Of a DNA stretch of 64,000 bases, positions 53,405-62,523 are shown one piece after another. The notes under the pieces were generated by a model. That model had not been told where the DNA came from and ran no database searches. It worked only from the letters and a program-made list of their open reading frames with translations. Positions within the stretch are counted from its first letter, which is position 1. Every line of letters begins with the position of its first letter. This DNA is from Streptomyces sp. JH34. Its GTDB lineage: Bacteria > Actinomycetota > Actinomycetes > Streptomycetales > Streptomycetaceae. The position numbers were made by a program, and so were the translations under genes. The stretch is from positions 1,054,001-1,118,000 of the forward strand of contig NZ_JAJSOO010000001.1 of the NCBI RefSeq assembly GCF_029428875.1, given 5' to 3'.

Positions 53405-54175
53405 ATGACCGAGTACACCGACCACCACGCCCCCGAGGGCCTTCGCACGCGCGGCACCGTCGTCGTGGTGCCGGGCCGCGGCGAGACCCGCGCGACCTAC
53501 AGCCGGCTCGGCAGGCGGCTGGCCGCCGACGCCTACCGTGTCCGTGTCGTCGACGCCCTCGGCCTCGACGAGCGCGACCTGGAGGGCTCGCTGACCCGCT
53601 TCGGTGAACAACTCGCCGCGGCAGCCGAGGACTCGGCCACCGGGGAGAACGGTGTCGTACGCCCCCTCGTACTGGTGGGGGCGGACACCGGGGCCGTCGC
53701 CGTGGCGGCGCTCCTCGGCCGGGGCGGGGTCCCGTCCGCCCTGCGGCCGGACGCCGTCGTCCTCGCGGGGATCCCCGGCGGCGGGGCCGCCGCCGGGGGC
53801 GGCTGGGAGGACGAGCTCGACGTGCGTACCTCCTGCCCCGCCCATCGGGACACGCTCACCGAGGACACCGGGACACGGCGCGGCGCGCTCGACCAGGCGG
53901 TTCCCGAGGCCCTGCTCACGGCCGCGCACGACGGCGGGATCGACATCCCCGCACTGCTGCTCGTCGGTGACGCCGATCCCCTCGCGGACCGCGACGCGCT
54001 CGCCGCGACGGCGAAGTCACTGCCGCGCGCGCGTCTTGCGGTGGTGCGGGACGCCCACCACGACGTACTGAACGACATGCAGCACCGCTCGGTGGCCGCG
54101 GAGACCGTCACCTTCCTGGAGACCCTGCGCAACGGGCTGGTGCCCGTCGTCACGGTCGATTCGAGTGCGTGGTGA
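53405..54175 (+). CDS. Alpha/beta hydrolase with Asp nucleophile
   Basis: A 256-residue alpha/beta hydrolase. The first strand and oxyanion loop are TVVVVPGRGETRATY. The nucleophile elbow is LVGADTGAVA, with Asp94 in the nucleophile position instead of Ser. The acid is Asp189 or Asp191 in LLLVGDADPLAD and the base His218 or His219 in RDAHHDVLND. An Asp nucleophile is known from haloalkane dehalogenases and epoxide hydrolases, but the surrounding sequence is not close to either. It lies between the monooxygenase and the FMN reductase, so it probably acts on the substrate or the product of oxidation. Spacing to both neighbours is short. Confidence 0.78.
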   Translation: MTEYTDHHAPEGLRTRGTVVVVPGRGETRATYSRLGRRLAADAYRVRVVDALGLDERDLEGSLTRFGEQLAAAAEDSATGENGVVRPLVLVGADTGAVAVAALLGRGGVPSALRPDAVVLAGIPGGGAAAGGGWEDELDVRTSCPAHRDTLTEDTGTRRGALDQAVPEALLTAAHDGGIDIPALLLVGDADPLADRDALAATAKSLPRARLAVVRDAHHDVLNDMQHRSVAAETVTFLETLRNGLVPVVTVDSSAW

Positions 54176-54241
54176 CCGCTGTCGGCCCCGGCGGCGTCCG
54201 GCACCGCCCCCATTCCTGATCCGTAGAGAGAGGTCCCCACC

Positions 54242-54799
54242 ATGGCGAAGATCCTGTCCGTCTCCGGCAGTCCCTCAGCCACCTCCCGCACCGCACGTCT
54301 CCTGCGCCACCTGGATGACCGGCTCCGGCAGCAGGGCCACGACGTGACGCCTCTGGAGGTGCGCACCCTTCCCGCCGAGGCGCTGCTCGGCGCCGACTTC
54401 CGGCACCCGGCCGTCGTCGAGGCCGCGGCGCTGTTCGACGACGCGGACGGCGTGGTCATCGGCACGCCCGTCTACAAGGCCGCGTACTCGGGGCTGCTGA
54501 AGACACTGCTGGATCTCCTCCCGCAGTACGCGCTGACCGGCAAGACCGTCCTGCCGCTGGCCACCGGGGGCAGCACGGCGCACGTGCTGGCGATCGACTA
54601 CGCGCTGCGCCCGGTGCTGAGTTCCATGGGCGCGGCGCACATCGTGCCGGGCTGGTTCACGCTCGACAAGGACATCACCTCCGGCGAGGACGGCACGCTG
54701 ACCGTCGCACCCGGCACGGCCGAGGCCCTCACCCACGTCACCGACACGTTCTCCCGGGTGCTGGGCGGGCGTACGGCGGTGCTGGCCGCGACGGCCTGA
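54242..54799 (+). CDS. NADPH-dependent FMN reductase (SsuE-like)
   Basis: A 185-residue flavodoxin-fold reductase: ILSVSGSPSATSRTARLLRH at the FMN phosphate loop, DADGVVIGTPVYKAAYSGLL with the SsuE-type pi-helix region, then TVLPLATGGSTAHVLAIDYA. It reduces FMN with NAD(P)H and hands FMNH2 to the monooxygenase in the same operon. AGAGAGG lies 10 bp before the ATG. Last gene of the sulfur-type operon; the convergent oxidoreductase gene ends 4 bp downstream. Confidence 0.92.
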   Translation: MAKILSVSGSPSATSRTARLLRHLDDRLRQQGHDVTPLEVRTLPAEALLGADFRHPAVVEAAALFDDADGVVIGTPVYKAAYSGLLKTLLDLLPQYALTGKTVLPLATGGSTAHVLAIDYALRPVLSSMGAAHIVPGWFTLDKDITSGEDGTLTVAPGTAEALTHVTDTFSRVLGGRTAVLAATA

Positions 54800-54803
54800 A
54801 CGC

Positions 54804-56210
54804 TCACGCCGCCCGCAGCCGCCGCCACACCGCCTTCGCCGCGTGGTGCCCGGACATGCCGTGCACACCGGGGCCGGGCGGGGTGGCCGACGAGCAGAGG
54901 AAGACCGCGGGGTGCGCGGTGGCGTACGGCACGCGGGCGAGCCGGGGCCGGATCACCGTCTGGAGCCCGGCGAACGCCCCGGTGGCGATGTCGCCGCCGA
55001 CGTAGTTGGCGTTGCGCGCCGCGAGGCGGGGCGGCCCGGCGACGGCGCGGGCCAGGACCAGGTCACGGAAGCCGGGCGCGAACCGCTCCAGCTGACGCTC
55101 GACGACCTCCGTGGCGTCACCCTCCCAGCCGGCCGGGACGTGCCCGTACACCCAGAAGACGTGGCGCCCTTCGGGGGCGCGTCCCGGGTCGACGAGGCTG
55201 GGCTGCGCGGTGATCAGGAACGGGACACTCGGGTCGCGCCCGCCCACGGCCGCCCGCAGGGCCGCGTCGATCTCGGTGGCCGAGGGGCCGACATGGACGG
55301 TCCCGGCCCGCCGGGCCTCCTCGGCGGTCCAGGGCACGGGACCCGAGAGCGCGTAATCGATCTTGAAGCAGGAGGGCCCGTAGCGGTAGTGGTCGTAGGC
55401 GCCGCCGAGACCCGCGATCCGGGCGAGCGCCGTGGGCGAGGTGTCGAAGACGTACGCGCGCGCCGGCGGGAGTTCGTCGAGGCGCTTGACCTCGATGCCC
55501 GTGCGGATGGTGCCGCCCTGCTCGCGCAGGAACGACGCGAGGGCGTCGGAGATCGACTGTGAGCCGCCCCGAGGCACCGGCCAGCCGTTCTCGTGCGCGG
55601 CGAGCGCGAAGAGGAGCGCGATACCCGCGGTCGCGAAGCCGCTGGTGGGAGCGATGGCGTGCCCGGCGAGGCCGGCGATCAGACCTCGCGCCTTCTCCCC
55701 CCGGAAACGGCGGGAGAGCAGCGCGGCGGGCTGTATGGCGTCGAGTCCGAAGCGGGCCCAGCGGTAGGGGTCGCGGGGCAGGCCGTCCCACGGGGTGCGC
55801 AGGAAGTCCTCGGCGAGGGTGTCCCAATGGCCGGTGAAGGGCGAGACCAGTCTGCGGTAGGCGCCCGCGTCCTCGGGGCCCAGCGACATGGCGCTCTCCC
55901 CGACCGAGCGGGTGAGTACGGCGGCGGTGCCGTCCGGGAAGGGGTGGGCGAGGGACAGCGGCGGCTGGAGCCATTCGAGACCGTGCCGGTCGAGCGGCAT
56001 CGCGTTGAAGGCGGGGGATCCGATGGCCAGTGGGTGCACGGCGGAACACGGGTCGTGGCGGAAGCCCGGCAGGGTCAATTCCTCGGTGCGTGCGCCGCCC
56101 CCGACGGTCTCCCCGGCCTCGAACACCTCCACCGCGAAGCCGCGGCGGGCCAGTTCGACGGCGGCCGTCAGCCCGTTGGGACCCGCACCCACGACGACGG
56201 CATCCAGCAT
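54804..56210 (-). CDS. Phytoene desaturase-like FAD-dependent oxidoreductase
   Basis: A 468-residue NAD(P)/FAD-dependent oxidoreductase. The dinucleotide motif is [20 protein letters not shown] at residues 5-24, followed by [20 protein letters not shown]. Later parts include [20 protein letters not shown] and the C-terminal FAD segment [19 protein letters not shown]. The family covers carotenoid desaturases and retinol saturase-like enzymes; no carotenoid genes are near, so the substrate is unknown. GAAGG 8 bp upstream favours ATG 56210; a GTG at 56219 would add three residues. Confidence 0.85.
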   Translation of the reverse strand: MLDAVVVGAGPNGLTAAVELARRGFAVEVFEAGETVGGGARTEELTLPGFRHDPCSAVHPLAIGSPAFNAMPLDRHGLEWLQPPLSLAHPFPDGTAAVLTRSVGESAMSLGPEDAGAYRRLVSPFTGHWDTLAEDFLRTPWDGLPRDPYRWARFGLDAIQPAALLSRRFRGEKARGLIAGLAGHAIAPTSGFATAGIALLFALAAHENGWPVPRGGSQSISDALASFLREQGGTIRTGIEVKRLDELPPARAYVFDTSPTALARIAGLGGAYDHYRYGPSCFKIDYALSGPVPWTAEEARRAGTVHVGPSATEIDAALRAAVGGRDPSVPFLITAQPSLVDPGRAPEGRHVFWVYGHVPAGWEGDATEVVERQLERFAPGFRDLVLARAVAGPPRLAARNANYVGGDIATGAFAGLQTVIRPRLARVPYATAHPAVFLCSSATPPGPGVHGMSGHHAAKAVWRRLRAA

Positions 56211-56304
56211 CGATGGCACCTTCGGACTCCTTTGTCAGCCGGTGGCCGGGGACCCAGGATATTCGGGGGCGGGGACGACGGGCCCCCGGGTAGCCTCCCG
56301 CACG

Positions 56305-57126
56305 ATGAACAACGCGTGCGCACCCTCTCCCGCCGTCGGCGCGATGGCTTCCCGCCTCGCCCGGCTGCCCTCCGTCGAGGCCGTCGTCCTGGGCGGAAGC
56401 AGGGCTCGCGGCACCCACCGTCCCGACTCCGACTGGGATCTGGGCGTCTACTACCGGGGCACCCCGGACCTGGCCGCCCTCACCGCGCTGGCGTCCGAGG
56501 CCCAGGGGGCGCCGACCGAGGTCGCGGGGCCGGGAGGCTGGGGCCCCTGGGTGAACGGCGGGGCGTGGCTGACGGTGGACGGTGTCGCCGTCGACTGGAT
56601 CCTGCGGGATCTGGACCGGGTGGAGTCGGTGTGGTCGGACTGCCGGGTCGGCCGTTTCGAGGTGGGGATCCAGCCCGGCCACCCGTTGGGTTTCTGGTCG
56701 CCCTGCTACGTGGGAGAGGTCGCGCTGGGCAAGGTGCTCGACGACCCGAGGGGAGAGCTGACAGCCCTTCAGGAGGCCGTACGCGTCTATCCCGAGCCGC
56801 TGCGCCGCGCACTGACCGGGGCGGTGTGGGAGGCGGACTTCTCCGTGGCGTCCGCGCGCAAGTCGGCCCCGCCCGGGGACACGCTCCATGTGGCTCTCTG
56901 CCTGTCGAAGGCCTTCGGGATCCTCGCCCAGGTCCTGCACGCCCACCACCGCGTCTGGTGCCTCAACGAGAAGGGCGCGCTCGCTGCCGCCGCCGCCCTG
57001 CCGGACGCCCCGGCGGACTTCACGGACCGGGTGTCGGCGGCCCTGCGCGGCCTGGACGCTGCGGCGGTGGAAGCGGCGGCCGGTGTCGTACGGGAGGTGC
57101 GAGCCGTGCTGGACGCCGCCTCCTGA
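56305..57126 (+). CDS. Nucleotidyltransferase domain protein
   Basis: A 273-residue protein of the Pol-beta-like nucleotidyltransferase superfamily. The core motif is VVLGGSRARGTHRPDSDWDL, giving the G-S-x9-13-D-x-D metal site. The third carboxylate is probably in VAVDWILRDLDRVESV. The C-terminal half is helical with SKAFGILAQVLHAHHRVWCL and resembles aminoglycoside-nucleotidyltransferase-type partners. TAGCCT lies 8 bp before the ATG. It is divergent from the oxidoreductase gene. Target molecule unknown; drug modification or a housekeeping role are both possible. Confidence 0.8.
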   Translation: MNNACAPSPAVGAMASRLARLPSVEAVVLGGSRARGTHRPDSDWDLGVYYRGTPDLAALTALASEAQGAPTEVAGPGGWGPWVNGGAWLTVDGVAVDWILRDLDRVESVWSDCRVGRFEVGIQPGHPLGFWSPCYVGEVALGKVLDDPRGELTALQEAVRVYPEPLRRALTGAVWEADFSVASARKSAPPGDTLHVALCLSKAFGILAQVLHAHHRVWCLNEKGALAAAAALPDAPADFTDRVSAALRGLDAAAVEAAAGVVREVRAVLDAAS

Positions 57127-57436
57127 CGGGGGGGGTACGACGGGGGTGTACGTCCGTCGAGGGTGTACGTCACCCACCGCCATGAAGGCGGAGGCTCTTC
57201 TGTACAGGGCGATGAGGCGGGCACCGTCGCCGGCTCCCCGTGCGATCCACTGGTCCGGCGCGCCCCGGAAGACGGTGAGGGCCGTCGCGACCGTCACACG
57301 GGTCTGCGGCAGGTCCTCGGATCGACACGGGTGGCCCGGGCCGCCGCGACCGACGCCACCGCCACCGCCACCGCACGAACGCGTTGACGGTGGGAGGGAG
57401 GACGAGAACCGCTCGACGCGGCGGGAAGGCTCCGGC
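57127..57436. other. 310-bp gap between nucleotidyltransferase and IMPase genes
   Basis: No supported gene. The left end carries short repeats of GGGTGTACGTC. A minus-strand frame in the middle reads TALTVFRGAPDQWIARGAGD and continues in a protein-like way for ~40 residues without a start or stop that fits, which could be a gene remnant or chance in this high-GC background. Confidence 0.4.
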
Positions 57437-58288
57437 TCAGCCCTGACGGCCGGCCCGCAGCGCGTCGAGGATCCGCCCTGCGGTCGCCTCGTCCCTGGCG
57501 GCGGTGAAGGGCAGGTCGTTCCCACCGGTGATGCGGAACGGGGCGCCGGAGAGCGTCGACTGGGTCCCGCCCGCCTCGGTGACGAGGAGCAGCCCCGCCG
57601 CGTGGTCCCAGGCGAACTCCCAGTTGAAGGCCACGCCGTCCTGCGCCCCGCAGGCGACGGCGAGGTACTCCAGGCCGGCCGATCCGCACGCGCGGGCGTC
57701 GATGCCCTCGGTGCGCAGGCCGAGCAGAGCGCGCTTCTGGGCGTCGGAGGTGTAGTCGGGGTGGGACATGGCCACCTTGAGCACGGCACCGGGGGCGGGC
57801 GAACCGCTGTGCAGGGCAGCGCCGTTGAGCGTGGCACCCCGTCCCCGCACGGCGACGGCGACCTCGTCGAGGACGGGGGCGTACGTCCACGAGGCGTACA
57901 CCTCGCCGTGCCGGGCGAGGGCCACCAGGGTGCAGAAGCCGGGTTCGCCGCGGACGAACTGGCGGGTGCCGTCGACGGGGTCGACGATCCACACGGGTGC
58001 GTCGCCGCCGAGGGCGTCGTAGACGGCGGGGTCGGCGTGCACGGCCTCCTCGCCGACGACGACCGAGCCGGGAAGCAGCCGGGTCAGCGACGCGGTGAGG
58101 TGCTCCTCGGCGAGCCGGTCGGCGGCCGTGACCAGGTCGTGGGGGCCGCTCTTCTCGACGATCTCGTGCGCGGCCAGCTGCCGGTAGCGCGGGAGGATCT
58201 CGGCGGCGGCCGCCGCCCGGACCGCCCTCTCGACCTCGGCAGTCGCCCCGGCGTGCCCGGCGGTCCCGTACAGGAAGTCATCGATCAT
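57437..58288 (-). CDS. Inositol monophosphatase-family phosphatase
   Basis: A 283-residue Mg2+-dependent phosphatase. Metal-site motifs are present in order: SGPHDLVTAADRLAEEHL (Asp), VVVGEEAVHADP (Glu-Glu), WIVDPVDGTRQFVRGEPGFC (D-P-x-D-G-T) and NWEFAWDHAAGLLLVTEAGG (W-D). In actinobacteria this family includes inositol-1-phosphatase, histidinol-phosphatase and 3'-phosphoadenosine phosphatases; sequence alone does not choose. GGAG lies 4-8 bp before the ATG. It heads a minus-strand group but has no overlap with its neighbours. Confidence 0.9.
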   Translation of the reverse strand: MIDDFLYGTAGHAGATAEVERAVRAAAAAEILPRYRQLAAHEIVEKSGPHDLVTAADRLAEEHLTASLTRLLPGSVVVGEEAVHADPAVYDALGGDAPVWIVDPVDGTRQFVRGEPGFCTLVALARHGEVYASWTYAPVLDEVAVAVRGRGATLNGAALHSGSPAPGAVLKVAMSHPDYTSDAQKRALLGLRTEGIDARACGSAGLEYLAVACGAQDGVAFNWEFAWDHAAGLLLVTEAGGTQSTLSGAPFRITGGNDLPFTAARDEATAGRILDALRAGRQG

Positions 58289-58333
58289 GGCTCCAGCTAA
58301 GCACGGTCCGCCGGGGCCGCCACGGGCAGGTGG

Positions 58334-60139
58334 TCAGCGGCCGACGGCGTATCCCTGCATCCCACGGGGGTTCGCTGCGGCGGACAGGACGCCGGTCTCC
58401 GGGTCCCGGGCGACGGCGCACATGCGGCCCTCGGACCACGGGTCGCCGACGGTGACGTCGTGGCCCCGCCGGCGCAGCTCCTCGACCACCTCGGGATCCA
58501 TGCCCTCCTCGACGGTGACGCTTCCCAGGCGCATCCCGCGCGGGTGGAAGGAGCCGGGGAAGCTGTCGTTGTGCCAGTTCGGGGCGTCGATGGCGCCCTG
58601 GAGGTCGAGGCCGCCGCGGACCCGGTCCCGCAGCGCCACGGCGAGGAAGAAGTGCAGCTGCCACTGGTCCTGCTGGTCGCCGCCGGGAGTGCCGAACGCC
58701 ATGACGGGGACACCGTCGCGCAGGGCGAGGGAGGGCGTCAGCGTGGTACGCGGGCGCCGGCCGGGGGTCAGTGTGTTCGGCAGGCCCTCGTCGAGCCAGG
58801 CCATCTGCAGCCGGGTACCGAGCGGGAAGCCCAGCTCGGGTACCACCGGGTTGGACTGGAGCCAGCCGCCGCTCGGTGTGGCGGCGACCATGTTCCCCCA
58901 GCGGTCGACGATGTCGAGGTGGCAGGTGTCGCCGCGGGTCGCACCGTCCTTCGCGACGGTCGGCTCGCCTGCTCCGGCGGCCGGGACCTGCGTGGCGTCG
59001 AAGCCGGACACCCCTGTGGCGACGGCACGGGCGTGCGCGCTGAGGACCGGGGGGCGGCCCTCCGGGCTGCCGGGGCGCAGCTCCAGGGACGCGGTGTCCT
59101 TGATCAGGGCGCGCCGCTCGTCGTTGTACGCGGCGGAGAGCAGGGTCTCGACGGGTACGTCGGCGGCGTCGCCGTACCAGGCCTCACGGTCGGCCATGGC
59201 GAGCTTGCAGCCCTCGACGAGCAGGTGGACGTACGCGGCCGAGCCGTACGCCGGGAGCTCCGCCGGGAGGAGCGCGAGCTGCTGGAGGAAGGCGGGGCCC
59301 TGGCTCCAGCCGCCGGCCTTGACCAGCGTCCAGCCGTTCCAGTCGTAGGTCGCGGGTGCCTCGTACGTCGCGGACCAGGCGGCCAGGTCGGCGGCGGTGA
59401 GGGTGCCGGTGTGGCGGGTTCCGCTGGTGTCCATGGTGGGTACGGCGGCCTGACGGGCCAGCGCCTCGGCTATGAAGCCCGTGCGCCAGATCTCGCGGGC
59501 CGCCTCGATCTGGGCGACACGGTCCTCGCCGCCCTTCTCCTCCGCCTCGGCCGTCAGACGGCGCCAGGTCGCGGCGAGGGCCGGGTTGCGGAACAGCCGG
59601 CCGGGCTCGGGCGCCTTCCCGTCGGGGAGGTAGACCTCGGCGGAGGCCGGCCACTCGGTCTCGAACAGCTCGCGGACGGTCTCCACGGTCAGGCCGACAC
59701 GCTCCACCGGGGCGTGGCCGTCCTCCGCGTATCCGACGGCGTACCGCAGGACCTCGGCGAGGGACCTGGTCCCGTGGTCGCGCAGCAGCAGCATCCAGGC
59801 GTCGAAGGCGCCCGGCACGGCGGCGGCGAGCGGCCCGGTGCCGGGGACCAGGTCCAGGCCGAGCGAGCGGTAGTGGGCGGCGGACGCGCCGGCGGGGGCG
59901 GGACCCTGGCCGCACAGCACCCGCACGTCGCCGTCCTTCGGCGCGAGGATCATCGGGACCTCGCCGGCCGGGCCGTTGAGGTGGGGTTCGACGACGTGCA
60001 GGACGAAGCCGGCGGCGACGGCCGCGTCGTAGGCGTTGCCACCGTCCTCCAGGACGGCCATCGCGGACTGCGAGGCGAGCCAGTGGGTGGAGGACACCAT
60101 GCCGAAGGTGCCCTGAAGGGTGGGGCGGGTGGTGAACAC
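58334..60139 (-). CDS. Gamma-glutamyltransferase-family enzyme
   Basis: A 601-residue Ntn-hydrolase proenzyme. The N-terminal ~400 residues form the large subunit (VSSTHWLASQSAMAVLEDGG, AYDAAVAAGFVLHVVEPHLN). Self-cleavage would occur before the Thr near residue 402 in ATRGDTCHLDIVDRWGNM, making Thr the nucleophile, and GGW with FGTPGGDQQDQWQLHFF follow in the small subunit. The protein lacks a clear signal peptide, so it is probably cytosolic and may be a cephalosporin-acylase-like or other gamma-glutamyl hydrolase rather than a secreted glutathione enzyme. GTG start with GAGGAG 7-10 bp upstream. Confidence 0.9.
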   Translation of the reverse strand: MFTTRPTLQGTFGMVSSTHWLASQSAMAVLEDGGNAYDAAVAAGFVLHVVEPHLNGPAGEVPMILAPKDGDVRVLCGQGPAPAGASAAHYRSLGLDLVPGTGPLAAAVPGAFDAWMLLLRDHGTRSLAEVLRYAVGYAEDGHAPVERVGLTVETVRELFETEWPASAEVYLPDGKAPEPGRLFRNPALAATWRRLTAEAEEKGGEDRVAQIEAAREIWRTGFIAEALARQAAVPTMDTSGTRHTGTLTAADLAAWSATYEAPATYDWNGWTLVKAGGWSQGPAFLQQLALLPAELPAYGSAAYVHLLVEGCKLAMADREAWYGDAADVPVETLLSAAYNDERRALIKDTASLELRPGSPEGRPPVLSAHARAVATGVSGFDATQVPAAGAGEPTVAKDGATRGDTCHLDIVDRWGNMVAATPSGGWLQSNPVVPELGFPLGTRLQMAWLDEGLPNTLTPGRRPRTTLTPSLALRDGVPVMAFGTPGGDQQDQWQLHFFLAVALRDRVRGGLDLQGAIDAPNWHNDSFPGSFHPRGMRLGSVTVEEGMDPEVVEELRRRGHDVTVGDPWSEGRMCAVARDPETGVLSAAANPRGMQGYAVGR

Positions 60140-60225
60140 GGGTGCTGCTCCTCGCTGCGGCGTTCGGTGGTGGCTTGGGGATCGTCGGCCCCGGGGCCCG
60201 TGGTGCGGCACGGCGGCCCGCTCCC

Positions 60226-61065
60226 TCACGGAGCCGTGAAGTACTCCGGGAAACGCGGCCCCAGCCACGGCCTGCGTCCCCACGCGAGGACCCGCCCCCG
60301 GGCCATGGCGGCCGCCGGCGAGCAGCGGCCGAGGGCCATCAGCAGGAAGGTCACGGGCTCGATGGAGATCGTGCAGTCCGGGCGGTCCGGGAACTCGTGG
60401 CCCACGGTCGCCGTGCCGTCGGTGAACGTCACTCCGAACCGGCCGCCACCCCACAGCCGGACGGCGTACCGGGCGTTGAGCCCCGCCGTGGCGGCGGCGT
60501 CGGTCACCCACGGCATGGCCTCGACCATGAACGGGAGTGTCAGCGCGACCCGTGCCCGGTCGACCATGTGCGGACGCCCCAGTGCGCGGGCCAGGTCGTA
60601 GCCGTGTCCCAGCATGTGCGTCAGGAGGTAGGAACCGAGGACCACGCGGTTCATCGGGCCCATCGGCGTCAGCAGCGTCTCCTGCGCGGGGTGCTCGGCC
60701 ACCGCGTCCAGGTATGCCTCGGTCTGCGTCACGATCATCGCGGCCAGTGGTCGCGCCGCCCGTTCGCGGAACACGGCGAGCGCCTGTTCGTTGGCCGCGG
60801 CTATGCCCTGCGGGGTGCCGTCGCCGTGAGGACGGGAACGCCCCGCCGCCACCTCCGCCATCAGCTCGCCCGCCTGCGCCAGGTGCGCGGCCACCTCCCC
60901 CACCGTCCACACCAGCCCCGGCACGGGGGCGCGGGTGTCGGGGGCGCCACGCAGCAGCTCCGCGATCTCCTCCGCGGTCGCGCGGAGCGCGTCGGCCAGC
61001 CCCTCGGGCAGGCGCCCGGAAGGCGCGTCCTGGAGGTCCTGCCCCTGATCCGTCTCCGAACCCAT
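60226..61065 (-). CDS. DinB/MDMPI-like protein with C-terminal SCP2-type domain
   Basis: A 279-residue cytosolic protein. The first ~160 residues have the mycothiol-dependent maleylpyruvate isomerase N-terminal pattern (VPGLVWTVGEVAAHLAQAGE, LGSYLLTHMLGHGYDLARAL), with three His available as metal ligands. The C-terminal ~110 residues resemble an SCP2 lipid-carrier domain (YAVRLWGGGRFGVTFTDGTA, CTISIEPVTFLLMALGRCSP). Family members use mycothiol in thiol-transfer or isomerisation reactions; the substrate is unknown. It ends 86 bp before the gamma-glutamyltransferase start. ATG 61065 was chosen where homology begins. Confidence 0.78.
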   Translation of the reverse strand: MGSETDQGQDLQDAPSGRLPEGLADALRATAEEIAELLRGAPDTRAPVPGLVWTVGEVAAHLAQAGELMAEVAAGRSRPHGDGTPQGIAAANEQALAVFRERAARPLAAMIVTQTEAYLDAVAEHPAQETLLTPMGPMNRVVLGSYLLTHMLGHGYDLARALGRPHMVDRARVALTLPFMVEAMPWVTDAAATAGLNARYAVRLWGGGRFGVTFTDGTATVGHEFPDRPDCTISIEPVTFLLMALGRCSPAAAMARGRVLAWGRRPWLGPRFPEYFTAP

Positions 61066-61363
61066 CCCGCAACCGCTCCCTCGAACGCCGCCCGTCACCC
61101 GAGCCGGTCGCCCGCGCCTGTGGCCCGCGCGTACACAAGAACAGTTCGCACGGGTTCCCGGCAAGGGGCCGGCGCGCGGAGGTGGGCGCGGCACTCGTCC
61201 CGGCCGGTCGGTTCGCACGCGCTGCCGCACGGTCGCCGGGCAGGGCGGCGCCGCCGCTCGTCACGGGCGGGCGTTAAGGTGCGGTGCGACGTATGTGTGC
61301 GTATGCCGGGATGCCGCGCATCAGGCCCGGACTCCCGATCGCACACGGGAAGGGGACGAGGCC

Positions 61364-62428
61364 GTGCATGGCGAGTACAAGGTGCCCGGCGGCAAGCTTG
61401 TCGTCGTGGATCTGGACGTCCGGGAGGGCGTGCTGCGTGACGTGCGCGTCGCCGGGGACTTCTTCCTGGAGCCCGACGAGGCGATCCTCTCGATCGACGG
61501 GGCGCTGGAAGGCGCCCCTTCCTCGACGGACGCCGCCGGTCTGGCGGCCCGTATCACGGCGGCCCTGCCGGAGTCGGCCGTCATGCTGGGCCTGACCGCG
61601 GAGGGCGTCGGCGTCGCCGTCCGGCGGGCGCTGGCCCACGCGAGGGAGTGGGGCGAATTCGACTGGCAGCTGGTGCACATGGAGCCTCAGCCACCGGCCC
61701 TGCACATGGCGCTCGACGAGGTCCTCACCGCCGAGGTGGCCGCCGGGCGCCGGGCGCCCACGCTGCGGGTGTGGGAGTGGGCCTCGCCCGCCGTGGTCAT
61801 CGGCAGCTTCCAGTCGCTGCGCAACGAGGTGGACCCCGACGGGGCGGCGAGGCACGGGATGACCGTGGTGCGGCGGATCTCCGGCGGCGGGGCCATGTTC
61901 GTGGAGCCCATGAGCACCATCACCTACTCGCTTTCCGTGCCGGAGTCGCTGGTGTCGGGCCTGACCTTCGCCGACAGTTACGCGTACCTCGACGACTGGG
62001 TCCTGGGCGCACTCGGCGACATGGGCATCAGGGCCTGGTACCAGCCCCTGAACGACATCGCCACCGATGTCGGCAAGATCGCCGGGGCCGCCCAGAAGCG
62101 GATGGTGGGCCCCGCCGGCGGTCCGGGAGCCGTCCTGCACCACGTGACCATGTCGTACGACATCGACGCCGGCAAGATGCTCGAGGTGCTCCGCATCGGC
62201 AAGGAGAAGATGTCCGACAAGGGAACCAGGAGCGCCCAGAAGCGCGTGGACCCGCTCCGGCGTCAGACGGGGCTCGCCCGTGAGCAGGTGATCGAGCGCA
62301 TGATCAGCTCCTTCCGGGACCGCTACGGGCTGGCCACCGGCGCGGTCACCACGGACGAACTGGCCCGGGCGGAGGAGCTGGTGCAGACGAAGTTCGCCAC
62401 CGAGGAGTGGACCGCGCGGGTGCCGTAG
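61364..62428 (+). CDS. Lipoate--protein ligase family protein with accessory domain at the N-terminus
   Basis: A 354-residue ligase. The BPL/LPL catalytic domain occupies about residues 105-345: WQLVHMEPQPPALHMALDEV, WASPAVVIGSFQSLRNEVD, VRRISGGGAMFVEPMSTITY and the adenylate-site Lys in DIATDVGKIAGAAQKR. The first ~95 residues (GEYKVPGGKLVVVDLDVREG, VRVAGDFFLEPDEAILSIDG) match the lipoate ligase accessory domain that in E. coli LplA is at the C-terminus, so the order is swapped. It activates lipoate (or octanoate) with ATP for 2-oxoacid dehydrogenase subunits. GTG start with GAAGGGGACGAGG upstream. Confidence 0.88.
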   Translation: MHGEYKVPGGKLVVVDLDVREGVLRDVRVAGDFFLEPDEAILSIDGALEGAPSSTDAAGLAARITAALPESAVMLGLTAEGVGVAVRRALAHAREWGEFDWQLVHMEPQPPALHMALDEVLTAEVAAGRRAPTLRVWEWASPAVVIGSFQSLRNEVDPDGAARHGMTVVRRISGGGAMFVEPMSTITYSLSVPESLVSGLTFADSYAYLDDWVLGALGDMGIRAWYQPLNDIATDVGKIAGAAQKRMVGPAGGPGAVLHHVTMSYDIDAGKMLEVLRIGKEKMSDKGTRSAQKRVDPLRRQTGLAREQVIERMISSFRDRYGLATGAVTTDELARAEELVQTKFATEEWTARVP

Positions 62429-62450
62429 CCGGGGGACACGGAGCCAGAGC

Positions 62451-62508
62451 CCGCACACGCGACCGCCCCGGCGGGCGGGGATGCCCGCCGGGGCGGTCGT
62501 GTGTGCGG
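62451..62508. terminator. Long bidirectional terminator
   Basis: A 16-bp perfect core stem (GACCGCCCCGGCGGGC at 62461-62476 against 62483-62498) with a GGGGAT loop is extended by ten more pairs with one mismatch. It lies between the convergent lipoate ligase and isocitrate dehydrogenase genes. Confidence 0.88.
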
Positions 62509-62523
62509 GGTGCGGTCCGGGGG

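Noticed and set aside
55117..57837. A 906-codon minus-strand open frame across three genes
   Set aside because: It crosses a plus-strand nucleotidyltransferase and is out of frame with the oxidoreductase and the IMPase-family gene. The composition is Arg/Pro-rich and without domains.
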